DNA of 8,156 bases from JBNKHG01 sp050290225 (GTDB lineage: Bacteria; Pseudomonadota; Gammaproteobacteria; Pseudomonadales; Cellvibrionaceae): the NCBI GenBank assembly GCA_050290225.1, contig JBNKHG010000090.1, positions 1-8,156 on the forward strand, read 5' to 3'. Shown here in pieces: positions 1-6,486 of the stretch. Under the pieces are notes generated by a model, which saw only the letters and a program-made list of their open reading frames with translations, was not told the DNA's origin and made no database searches. Position 1 is the first letter of the stretch. The number at the start of each line of letters is the position of its first letter. The position numbers were made by a program, and so were the translations under genes.

Positions 1-124
1 TTTCGCCGTGCCCATATGGAGCATGGGCGAGATATTGGCCCATTTGCGGCCCAGCTTGTTCAGCTTGGCCTGATGGTGCTCCGGGGTGATGCCTTCCGGC
101 GGAATCGAATCCCGGATAAAAATG
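1..124. repeat. Terminal direct repeat, left copy
   Basis: Bases 1-124 are identical, base for base by eye, to bases 8033-8156 in the same orientation. The repeat lies inside SDR coding sequence, in the stretch between the catalytic YSASK motif and the C-terminal ALYLASD motif. An exact repeat that runs to both ends of the sequence is the usual sign of a circular contig with an assembler k-mer overlap, which would make the unit 8032 bp. It could also be a true duplicated SDR segment that the assembler could not resolve. Confidence 0.97.
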
Positions 125-291
125 GGGGTAAGAATCTGCCCCGGCAAGATGGCATTGACGGTAATCCCGTGGCGCCCTAACTCCATGCCCGCCACCCGGG
201 TCAGGTGACTGACAGCCGCCTTCGAGGCGCTGTACAAATAGCGGCCGTAGTGGGTGCTGTGAGCGGCGATGCTGGAATTATTGATCACCCT
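1..291 (-). pseudogene. SDR oxidoreductase fragment, N-terminal half missing
   Basis: The minus strand from 291 down to 1 encodes 97 codons of a classical short-chain dehydrogenase/reductase, an NAD(P)-dependent oxidoreductase acting in the cytoplasm. Visible in order are the beta-5 segment RVINNSSIAAH with the catalytic Ser region, the catalytic Y-x-x-x-K as YSASK, and the beta-6 motif GITVNAILPG that helps bind the cofactor. The N-terminal Rossmann half with the TGxxxGxG loop (roughly 120 residues) is absent. Just upstream, the same frame hits a TGA near 320 and the sequence belongs to the PIN toxin gene. If the sequence is circular, the frame continues without a break into 7913-8032, giving about 137 codons ending in a stop. 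The fragment cannot be a working enzyme because the cofactor loop is missing. The substrate cannot be read from the sequence. Confidence 0.85.
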
Positions 292-292
292 G

Positions 293-796
293 CTAACCAT
301 CCCCCCCTTCACCAGCAAGTTTCAATACTTCGGATACCAGCCTCTCGGACAGTCGATATCCGTGGTCACGAAGTGCTCCAAGCAAAGGTTTAACTTCTTT
401 TATCAGACCCGCTTTTTTTGCTTTGACCAAGACTGCCGCTGTGCCGGTTACTGCTATGCCCTGCTTGGCAGCAACCTTGCGCCCACGCCTTTCATCAACG
501 AGGGCAACGCCACTCAACTGTTTTGCCAGCGCCAGCGCTTCTGCTTCGCCCTGGTCAAGAAGCTCGATCAGATCCTGAAAATCCTCGTCCATTTCAACGG
601 GGTGGGCAGTAATCCAGCCCTTGTCGAGAGCGCCGGTAATGGCCAGGGCACCGGGCTTGGCGACATCTTCTGTCACCTCGGCCAATACCCCAAGTGGAAT
701 ACAGACCTCCGGAAACAGCTTGTGCAAAACAGGAAGCAACTCCACCAGCGCCAAAGCAATCAGCGGGCCTGTGTCGGCGACGATTATTTTACTCAT
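293..796 (-). CDS. PIN-domain toxin (DUF3368 family)
   Basis: This 167-residue protein matches the DUF3368 branch of PIN-domain nucleases, toxins that cleave RNA using a cluster of acidic residues holding a metal ion. The opening IIVADTGPLIAL supplies the first acidic residue (D8). Further acidic candidates are E40 in the LAEVTED stretch, E84/E86 in DQGEAEALALA, and D101 in ALVDERRGRKVA, followed by the family's small-residue run GIAVTGTAAVL (113-123). No signal peptide or membrane segment is seen, so it should be cytoplasmic. Its ATG overlaps the end of the upstream antitoxin by 8 bases (ATGAGTAA), which suggests translational coupling. The length is normal for the family, although the last few residues (GEGGDG) lie across a junction: SDR-derived sequence begins at the stop codon and a run of seven G lies just before it. 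The RNA target is unknown. Confidence 0.85.
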   Translation of the reverse strand: MSKIIVADTGPLIALALVELLPVLHKLFPEVCIPLGVLAEVTEDVAKPGALAITGALDKGWITAHPVEMDEDFQDLIELLDQGEAEALALAKQLSGVALVDERRGRKVAAKQGIAVTGTAAVLVKAKKAGLIKEVKPLLGALRDHGYRLSERLVSEVLKLAGEGGDG

Positions 797-1115
797 CGAT
801 TGCTTTCAAGTCCGCGTCCAGTTCTTCGGCGGATTGATCGACAACAACAACACCCAGGCGAGCCAGTTTCGTCAGAAAGGTTTCCACCGGCATCCTGGCC
901 AGGGCCGCCGCTTTGGACAGTGTCAACACGCCGTCCTCGTATAATTTGACCGCCACGCTGGTATGGACGCCAGCGTTGAGCAGCTCATCCGTAAACGGCA
1001 CCGAAAGCGAGACAGGATCATTCCGGTTGGTCACCAATACAAACTCGCCCTTGGCGGCACATTGGCTAAGCACGCCAGGATTTTCCCGGAGGGCTCTAAC
1101 ACCGATTGTCTTCAT
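789..1115 (-). CDS. Antitoxin of PIN toxin pair (Phd-like N-terminus, UPF0175-like C-terminus)
   Basis: This is probably a 108-residue antitoxin starting at the ATG at 1115. The N-terminal 40 residues (MKTIGVRALRENPGVLS and the following VLVTNRNDPVSL) resemble the Phd/YefM type of antitoxin DNA-binding fold. The C-terminal half (AVKLYEDGVLTLSKAAALARMPVETFL) resembles the UPF0175 family, which commonly precedes DUF3368 PIN toxins. It would neutralise the toxin encoded immediately downstream and probably repress its own promoter, as is usual for such pairs. A longer reading starting with TTG at 1157 adds 14 residues that look unlike the family and has no ribosome site, so I chose the ATG even though its own Shine-Dalgarno is weak. 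The stop codon overlaps the toxin start. The family placement by half is a reading of sequence patterns, but the pairing is well supported by the gene order. Confidence 0.8.
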   Translation of the reverse strand: MKTIGVRALRENPGVLSQCAAKGEFVLVTNRNDPVSLSVPFTDELLNAGVHTSVAVKLYEDGVLTLSKAAALARMPVETFLTKLARLGVVVVDQSAEELDADLKAIDE

Positions 1116-1145
1116 TGCACTAAACCCAGTTAAATGTACCCCGAA

Positions 1146-1176
1146 ATGATAGCACAAAAATGAAGAAGGGGTTCAA
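1146..1176 (-). promoter_or_regulatory. Candidate promoter of the antitoxin/toxin operon
   Basis: On the minus strand there is a -35-like TTGAAC (1171-1176) and, after 19 bases, a -10-like TATCAT (1146-1151). The -10 is preceded by TG one base away (TGCTATCAT), an extended -10 that tolerates a non-ideal spacer. Transcription would start about 20-25 bases before the antitoxin ATG at 1115. This is a sigma70-style reading by eye. No clear operator palindrome was found. Confidence 0.4.
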
Positions 1177-1199
1177 GAGCGGAACACCAGGAACTGCTG

Positions 1200-1460
1200 T
1201 TAAACCGCATCACCCGAATCACGGCGGCGCAGGGACTCGGGTTTGCGTACGGGTTGCTCCATCTCTTCGAAATCCCTATCGATTATTCGAGTGATATAGC
1301 TTGCCAGTTGCGCTCTTCTGGCACGCGGCGGCAAAAGCCTGATGACGGGGAACCCAGAAGCGACAATATCCCCTGCGTACTGTGATAGCTGTACCGCGGC
1401 TGGGCCCAAAACCCCTTTGTGATCGTAGGCACCTTCACACCACCGATCAAGCTGCAGCAT
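1200..1460 (-). pseudogene. Probable remnant of a DUF4143-type AAA ATPase
   Basis: This is an 86-codon reading frame starting at ATG 1460. Residues about 35-80 (SGFPVIRLLPPRARRAQLAS, then YITRIIDRDFEEM and ESLRR) follow the pattern of DUF4143 ATPases, in which a 'GGFPEAL..S..RR..W..SY..T.I.RD' stretch sits between the AAA domain and the DUF4143 domain and normally leads on to 'LRRLL.AYAA..'. Here the match stops at ESLRR and the frame ends seven residues later. No Walker A or B motif lies upstream. Intact family members are around 400 residues, so this would be a small internal piece without ATPase activity. No good ribosome site precedes the ATG, and the frame is closed upstream by a TGA. 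It could instead be a small unrelated hypothetical protein. The family assignment rests on remembered motif order, not a search. Confidence 0.5.
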
Positions 1461-1563
1461 GAGTTGATTTAATAAACAACCGTTCGTTCACTTTCCAGGA
1501 CCGCGACGATCTTCCCCTTAAAATCCTACTCTGCGGCTCCGCGGCTCTGCGAGAACAAAAATC
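1461..1563. other. Short intergenic stretch with GC-rich CTCTGCG motif
   Basis: No gene is seen here. At 1529-1555, just past the hydrolase stop codon, are two imperfect copies of CTCTGCG separated by GGCTCCGCGG, followed by GAGAACAAAAA. A related stretch (CTCCGCG...GTCTCAGCGAGAGAA) is found at 7854-7906, just after the SDR stop. Motifs of this kind recur between genes in many proteobacterial genomes. On the minus strand the section does not form a convincing hairpin followed by a T run, so I do not call a terminator. Confidence 0.5.
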
Positions 1564-2799
1564 TCAATCGATAATCGCCTGCCGCACCAAATGGTGAAAC
1601 TTCACATGGGCAAGCCCCGCCTTGGCAGGGGCCTGGGTCATAATCAACCCGACCAAATCGTGTTCCCGGTCAATCCAGAAATGGGTGCCGAAACCACCGC
1701 CCCAGGCAAAATCCCCTTTTGACCAGGCCCCGCAGGTGGGAATCGGGTCGGTGACCACTGAACCGGTAAAGCCGAAGCCCACACCCTTGCCGGTGAGGCT
1801 CTCGTCTTCGGAGAAGGCGCCCAGGGTATTCAGCGGTTTCTCGCCAAACTCCGGGCCCAGGTGGTTGGACATCATCAACTCCACCGTGAGGGGACTCAAC
1901 AGGCGAACGCCGTCCAGCTCGCCGCCGTTCAATAGCATCTGGGCAAACCGCAGGTAATCCTCGGCCGTGCCCACCAGGCCGGAGCTGCCGGTTTCCAGGG
2001 TCGGTTTGTCACAGAAATCCCCGCCGTTGCTGCTCGGCCAGTCGGGGGCGAAGCCGCCCTCCGGTACATACAAATGGCTCAAGCGGTCGGCCTTTTCCGG
2101 GGGGACGTAAAAGCCGGTATCCAACATACCCAGGGGATCAAACACCTTTTGCTGCAACAGCTCGCCCAAGGGCAACCCGGTCACCACCTCCGCCAGCCGC
2201 CCCAGCACGCACATACCCTCGCTGTAACGCCACTCCGTGCCCGGCTGGGCGGTTAGCGGGTAGGCCGCGAGCCGTTTGACATACTGCTCCAGATTGAACT
2301 CGCCGAGGCGGGCGTGAACCCCCGTCAACCCCTCCCGGCGCATGGCCATGCCCACCTTGTCGTCGGTAACGTAATAGGGCAAACCGGCGGTATGGGTAAG
2401 CAGGTGTTTGATGGTGATGGGCCGCGCCGCCACCAGTTCCGACGAACCATCGGCTGCCACGGTCTTGACTTGCATATCGCAGAATTCCGGCAGGTATTTA
2501 TCCAGCCGGTCGTTGGGCGCGAAATGACCTTCTTCATAGAGCACCATGGTCAGGGCGCCGATAATAGGCTTGGTCATGGAGGCCAGGCGAAACATCGCAT
2601 CGGGGCGCAACGGCTGCGACTGCGCGGCGTCCCTATAGCCAAAGGGTTGCAAATGCACCGGCTTCCCGTGCCGGGCGACGGCGGTCAGAATACCGGGAAC
2701 CGCCCCCGAATCCACGTAGGACTGCATGGCCGGGGCTATGCGCGCGACCCTTTCCGTCGACATCCCCACCGCTTCCGCGTTGACCGAATCAATCGGCAT
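1564..2799 (-). CDS. Beta-lactamase-family serine hydrolase (class C-like esterase)
   Basis: This 411-residue protein belongs to the beta-lactamase/penicillin-binding-like serine hydrolase superfamily (PF00144), whose members are mostly esterases, carboxypeptidases or beta-lactamases. The catalytic S-x-x-K motif is SMTK (S74-K77) in FRLASMTKPI. The second catalytic element, Y-x-x, appears as Y192 in WRYSEGMCVLG. The third-strand region that lines the active site is GGGFGTHFWID (367-377), the form seen in the EstB-type esterase branch more than in true AmpC enzymes, which have KTG. No signal peptide is evident, so it is probably cytoplasmic, which also argues against a beta-lactamase role. The reading frame is open 18 codons further upstream, but the ATG at 2799 has an excellent ribosome site and is the better start. 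A decayed homologue of its C-terminus lies at 7638-7800. The natural substrate cannot be deduced. Confidence 0.92.
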   Translation of the reverse strand: MPIDSVNAEAVGMSTERVARIAPAMQSYVDSGAVPGILTAVARHGKPVHLQPFGYRDAAQSQPLRPDAMFRLASMTKPIIGALTMVLYEEGHFAPNDRLDKYLPEFCDMQVKTVAADGSSELVAARPITIKHLLTHTAGLPYYVTDDKVGMAMRREGLTGVHARLGEFNLEQYVKRLAAYPLTAQPGTEWRYSEGMCVLGRLAEVVTGLPLGELLQQKVFDPLGMLDTGFYVPPEKADRLSHLYVPEGGFAPDWPSSNGGDFCDKPTLETGSSGLVGTAEDYLRFAQMLLNGGELDGVRLLSPLTVELMMSNHLGPEFGEKPLNTLGAFSEDESLTGKGVGFGFTGSVVTDPIPTCGAWSKGDFAWGGGFGTHFWIDREHDLVGLIMTQAPAKAGLAHVKFHHLVRQAIID

Positions 2800-2805
2800 G
2801 CGTTT

Positions 2806-2813
2806 CACCTCCT
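2806..2813 (-). promoter_or_regulatory. Strong Shine-Dalgarno fixing the hydrolase start
   Basis: The minus strand reads AGGAGGTG, then six bases, then ATG at 2799. This near-perfect ribosome site shows that translation begins here and not at the in-frame upstream start at 2853. Confidence 0.85.
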
Positions 2814-2919
2814 GAAAATGGACAAAGTAGCCCACAGGATAACCCACAACCATGGCATTTCAGGCACGAGTGTTTAGCATTAGTAGCTTGCTATCACCAA
2901 GAGAAGATGATGAGGACGG

Positions 2920-2929
2920 GGCTCGATTT
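2920..2929 (+). repeat. Inverted repeat, 3' side of the RAYT gene
   Basis: GGCTCGATTT at 2920-2929 pairs as an inverted repeat with AATTCGAGCC at 3908-3917 (9 of 10 positions). The two lie 11 bases beyond the stop codon and about 130 bases before the start codon of the RAYT transposase. They may mark the limits of a RAYT-associated unit, but with 10 bases chance cannot be excluded. Confidence 0.4.
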
Positions 2930-2940
2930 GACATAACCAT

Positions 2941-3780
2941 TCAGTTTTCAAACGCCTTCACTGCACGGCTCACGGTGGCATAGCTCACCCCGAAATGATC
3001 GCCCACCTCAGCTAAGGTGTAGTGCCCGCTGCGGTAGGCACGCGCCATCGCCTCATTGCGCGACGGATGGCGCGACGCGAAATACCCCAACGGTTTGGGT
3101 GGAGCGAGTTTCTGCGGTTTGGGAATATCCCGCAACGACTGCTCCGGATCCATCCGGCACTGCATATTCTCCACAAAGGCATCCGAGCCCAGATAGATCT
3201 GATTCTTGAGGGATTGCCACGGGCTCGGCTGATTCCTGCCTTGCTGAACAAACCGCCGGTACGCCTCCTGCGCTGCGCCCCCTTGCCGGCCGAAATTGCC
3301 CAATATCCAATCCGTGGTCAGCGCCGGCGGTGGATCCGCTAACCCCGCCGTGGCCCGGTAGCTGCTCCAGGGCCAGTCCCTGGCGGATCGCACCATCTGC
3401 GCCCTTACAGGGTTCAAAACGATATAGCGCGCCAACTCCAACAGATAACTGTCTTTCTCCACCAGGATCGCCTTGAAGCGCCCCTGGAACACATGCCCCA
3501 CCCGCTTGTGGCGCCGATTGAAATTCTGGGTGTAGCTGCCGTTGATGTACTTCATCCCCTTCGACAAAGTCGCCGCGCGAGTTTCGATTAAGGCGTGATA
3601 ATGATTGGACATCAGGCAAAACGCATGGCACAACCACTGATAGCGATCACAAGCCCGGTGAAGCAATTCCAGAAAATCACGGCGGTCAATATCGTTCAGG
3701 AAAATATCCTGCCGCGCATTGCCCCGTGCAGTAACGTGATACAAGGCCCCGGCGAATTCTATGCGTAGCGGCCTTGCCAT
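2941..3780 (-). CDS. REP-associated tyrosine transposase (RAYT), Y1 HUH family, with C-terminal HTH
   Basis: This 279-residue protein is a TnpA_REP-type single-strand DNA transposase related to IS200/IS605 TnpA. RAYTs cut and join DNA at REP palindromes and are usually single-copy residents of the genome. The N-terminus (MARPLRIEFAGALYHVTARG) is typical. The metal-binding HUH motif is H60-Y61-H62 in LMSNHYHALIE. The nucleophilic tyrosine is most likely Y119 in LARYIVLNPVRA, and WPWSSYRA (136-143) is a further family motif. Residues about 240-279 (GHYTLAEVGDHFGVSYATVS) form a helix-turn-helix like the DnaA C-terminal-type extension seen in one RAYT subgroup. All catalytic residues are present, so the enzyme looks intact. 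It starts at ATG 3780 with only a weak ribosome site and lies 165 bases downstream of the protease gene, so it may be transcribed from its own promoter. It probably arrived independently of the ietAS pair. Confidence 0.93.
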   Translation of the reverse strand: MARPLRIEFAGALYHVTARGNARQDIFLNDIDRRDFLELLHRACDRYQWLCHAFCLMSNHYHALIETRAATLSKGMKYINGSYTQNFNRRHKRVGHVFQGRFKAILVEKDSYLLELARYIVLNPVRAQMVRSARDWPWSSYRATAGLADPPPALTTDWILGNFGRQGGAAQEAYRRFVQQGRNQPSPWQSLKNQIYLGSDAFVENMQCRMDPEQSLRDIPKPQKLAPPKPLGYFASRHPSRNEAMARAYRSGHYTLAEVGDHFGVSYATVSRAVKAFEN

Positions 3781-3857
3781 ATCTCACACCAAGCTATCGA
3801 TATTGCGCCAGGACAGGACTTGGTACTTGCTGCGGCTCTGATCCTCTTCCCCGCCAT

Positions 3858-3900
3858 ACACCAGCCGAGGTGTTTTCTGCCCTCAAAAGTGGTGCACTTT
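3858..3900. repeat. Two small adjacent hairpins upstream of the RAYT gene
   Basis: ACACC-AGCCGA-GGTGT (3858-3873) and AAAGTG-GTG-CACTTT (3886-3900) are perfect inverted repeats with 5-base and 6-base arms. They lie close together between the protease stop and the RAYT start. Paired palindromes next to a RAYT gene are what REP/BIME targets look like, but the arms are short and I see no second copy in the window. Confidence 0.35.
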
Positions 3901-3907
3901 GAACTGG

Positions 3908-3917
3908 AATTCGAGCC
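3908..3917 (-). repeat. Inverted repeat, 5' side of the RAYT gene
   Basis: AATTCGAGCC on the plus strand (GGCTCGAATT on the minus strand) matches GGCTCGATTT at 2920-2929 in inverted orientation with one mismatch. Similarity does not extend further on either side. Confidence 0.4.
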
Positions 3918-3945
3918 GCAAGCACCAGCCATTGCCGTAAGCACG

Positions 3946-6462
3946 TCAGGTCGATATCTCTACAACAGGGCTGACTCCAAGCTCAATTGCCACGGGTGTA
4001 TAAAGATCCACCTCTTCATCCGGGGTAGTAATTGACACGATCAGGGAGTAGCGGGCCTGTTTGCCCCAACTTCCCAGATGACTCCGTTCCCGCCACCAAC
4101 CAATGGAAGGAGATACCGCCAGCAGATTCGAATTGGCGAGCTCCTGGGCCGAGCCCTGCCAGATATCGGAATGCAGAGAGCCCCGATTCCTGGCCTGGCT
4201 ACCCAATAGCCAGTGACCCGATGGGCTTTTGGTGCCAGGTTTGTCCTCATCTTCTTCCAGAGCCGCTTGATTGATCCGTTTGATAAACTCGTCCCTGGAT
4301 TCTCCCGGGGAATTAAGGTCGAAGCGCAAACCGTGGGAGGCATAGCGATAGCGATCCTTCCAACCGACCTCCCCGGGCCCAGGCTCAATAAAATAGGACA
4401 GAGTTACCCGCATCTGTACAGGTGTATCGTCAGGCAAATGCAACAGCACCTCCGTCGGCCAGGGTAGATTGTAGAAATGCATATCCCGGGTGGCGAAACC
4501 ACTTTTAGGCTTCGGCTTTCTATCGAAGGGTTGCAGAGTTGCCTGTGAAATCAACGTCAGTGAATTTTCTGCACTGAACATGGCGCGTTCGAGGTCAGGG
4601 ACGCCATAGCCTGCAATTTTCAAGAGATTTTTGTAGCTGGTCTTTTTCTCATTTTCCAGGAATTGACGTTTCAGCGTCTCCGGCCACGAAGCACTATGCA
4701 CCAACAGGCCACGGATTGTCTCCGGCCAGAAGGCCGGGTAATGTGCCATCAGCTTACCAGACATCCACGCCAGTTGTGCCGTTGCCGCGCTGGTCATATT
4801 GAAATGACTGAAATGTGCTTCCTGGGGGTCCTTATAGGTGGACAGCAGGCACAAATCATCGCACTCAGTGGCGAAACCGCTACCATCGACAGCCAGGTTT
4901 CCACCCTCCAGCAGTAATTCCGGCTTGATGGGCCACTTGTTCTCTTCCCAAGTGGCAGAGGTGGTGGAAAATGGGGATAAACCACCTTTCGGCGCGACGG
5001 GGGTATAATTGCCGAGAGTGGGATCAGAGATCTGGTCGAGGTCGGTGTAGGCTCCCACTGAAAGCGCATTCCAGGACTGGGCGGGATCGTGCACAGCATC
5101 CGTAATCTGGACTTCGGGGTAGTTTGCAGCTGCCTCACCCGCATCCACGGTAACATTCCCCGCGCTGACCAACAGCAATTTGCAGCTCTCATCCTCCGCC
5201 CCTACCGCCAACTGATCCAGCTCCGCTGACCAGGAACTGGGGCGGCCCTGATCGCGGCTATCTTCGGCGGTAATCGCCATGCAGACGCAGCGGTTTCTGT
5301 CCGGCGCCTGAATGGCGGCCCGGCTAATGGCCTGTGAGGTGATATACCCCCACAGATGCTTTTCGTTTTGGCCGGTTGGCGGCAAAATCTTGACCGACTC
5401 CAGTCGGTGATTCAATTTAAGCTGGTCGCCAGTTTGCAACGCCTCCAGCAAGTTTCCGTATGCCGCAGTGCCGGCCATGAGGGTGCCGTGTTTATGATGA
5501 TCATGCGTACCCCACTCCTGGTCCACTGCGTGACAATCCTCATCAATGAGCACAGTTTCCAGCAACGGATGTCCATTATTGACCCCTGTATCGAGAATAC
5601 AGACAACAGCGTTGGTACCTTCATCAAATGCACTGCGACTGAGCAACTCCTCCACCCAGCCTGCCTGATCCCGATTACCGAGCTCCAGCCAAAAAGCCGC
5701 CGTCGATTTGGCCCGACGAAATTCAGCGATATGATCGAAGGACGCGGTCAGTTGTGCCAGTTGCTCGTTGTTGGCAAAGATGGCTTTAACGGAGCGCTCG
5801 GGAAAGGTCAGGGTTCCCTTTCTGGCCGGTATCTTAAGGTGTTCCAATAACCGCTCAAAACTGGCAATCACACGAGCGGTGTGACTGCTTAACCACACCT
5901 CGATCCATTCAGGTTCTTCCCCGGGAAGAGGCTGAGCCTGGTCACTCCAAAAGGAAGCCACCAGCAGCGCCTTGCGAATATCAGCGATGCCCTCAATCAG
6001 CTGGCCATTTTTGGGTTTCCCGCTAGGGGTATTCTGGGTGAGGTATTTCTCGAGTTTTTTGACAAAATACTGCTGCTCGCCATTGGGGACGTAGACTGTG
6101 GCATAAGCCACAGTTTCATATTGGGGGTTACCGGCATCGTCCTGCCCCACGAGTACCTGCGCTTGGCGCACATTAAGTAAACGAATATTTTTGCGCAGAT
6201 CCTCCAGGCTCTTGAGTTCCAACTCAAAACCGGGATCGCTTTTGAACTCCAGATAGACTCCGCGCCGGGTACTATGGGCGACAGCTTGTTCAGCCTCGGC
6301 CAGCGCCCAGACCTCGGCAAAACGTTGCTGCAAGTAGTGCCCGTGCTCCATCCTTTCCCGCGGCGGATTGACCTTTTTGCGGGGAGGGCCGCCATTGGAG
6401 GCATACCGGTGAGTGGCGGGTGGCTGGGTTAATACTATATGGGGTAATCGTCCTGCCGGCAC
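3946..6462 (-). CDS. ietS: IetS-like subtilisin (S8) serine protease
   Basis: This 838-residue protein has a peptidase S8 core of the type paired with AAA ATPases in IetAS. The catalytic Asp is D291 in CILDTGVNNGHPLL, the His is H325 in HKHGTLMAG, the oxyanion Asn is N436 in LLLVSAGN, and the Ser is S558 in NMTSAATAQLAWM. Family landmarks SVKILPPTGQNEKHLWGYIT (356-375), the GRPSSWSAELDQL block (406-418) and WPETIRGLLVHSASWPETL (from 579) are clear. About 280 residues precede the core, rich in charged helical sequence, and about 270 follow it (VTLSYFIEPGPGE region). No signal peptide is seen, so it acts inside the cell. In the described system IetS is the toxic effector and IetA its antagonist, and IetAS homologues also protect against phage. 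Oddity: Met replaces the Gly of the usual GTS before the active-site Ser. The start is GTG at 6462, with AAGGGA seven bases upstream, 24 bases after the ietA stop. Confidence 0.88.
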   Translation of the reverse strand: MPAGRLPHIVLTQPPATHRYASNGGPPRKKVNPPRERMEHGHYLQQRFAEVWALAEAEQAVAHSTRRGVYLEFKSDPGFELELKSLEDLRKNIRLLNVRQAQVLVGQDDAGNPQYETVAYATVYVPNGEQQYFVKKLEKYLTQNTPSGKPKNGQLIEGIADIRKALLVASFWSDQAQPLPGEEPEWIEVWLSSHTARVIASFERLLEHLKIPARKGTLTFPERSVKAIFANNEQLAQLTASFDHIAEFRRAKSTAAFWLELGNRDQAGWVEELLSRSAFDEGTNAVVCILDTGVNNGHPLLETVLIDEDCHAVDQEWGTHDHHKHGTLMAGTAAYGNLLEALQTGDQLKLNHRLESVKILPPTGQNEKHLWGYITSQAISRAAIQAPDRNRCVCMAITAEDSRDQGRPSSWSAELDQLAVGAEDESCKLLLVSAGNVTVDAGEAAANYPEVQITDAVHDPAQSWNALSVGAYTDLDQISDPTLGNYTPVAPKGGLSPFSTTSATWEENKWPIKPELLLEGGNLAVDGSGFATECDDLCLLSTYKDPQEAHFSHFNMTSAATAQLAWMSGKLMAHYPAFWPETIRGLLVHSASWPETLKRQFLENEKKTSYKNLLKIAGYGVPDLERAMFSAENSLTLISQATLQPFDRKPKPKSGFATRDMHFYNLPWPTEVLLHLPDDTPVQMRVTLSYFIEPGPGEVGWKDRYRYASHGLRFDLNSPGESRDEFIKRINQAALEEDEDKPGTKSPSGHWLLGSQARNRGSLHSDIWQGSAQELANSNLLAVSPSIGWWRERSHLGSWGKQARYSLIVSITTPDEEVDLYTPVAIELGVSPVVEIST

Positions 6463-6469
6463 TGTGCAT

Positions 6470-6475
6470 TCCCTT
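6470..6475 (-). promoter_or_regulatory. Shine-Dalgarno for the ietS GTG start
   Basis: The minus strand reads AAGGGA, seven bases, then GTG at 6462. The in-frame sequence upstream of this GTG has no other start before the TAA that ends ietA. A nearby ATG (6469) is out of frame. The site therefore decides the GTG start. Confidence 0.7.
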
Positions 6476-6486
6476 GTTGTTGTCCG

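Noticed and set aside
269..949. Long plus-strand reading frame of 226 codons
   Set aside because: It lies opposite the antitoxin and PIN toxin genes, whose products match known families. Its own translation has no recognisable motif and is explained as the antisense shadow.
1564..2799. Antibiotic-resistance beta-lactamase
   Set aside because: It has SMTK but no KTG motif and no signal peptide. The GGGFGTHFWID form fits the esterase branch better.
3759..3944. 61-codon minus-strand frame between protease and RAYT
   Set aside because: It overlaps the RAYT start, contains hairpin DNA and shows no recognisable protein pattern.
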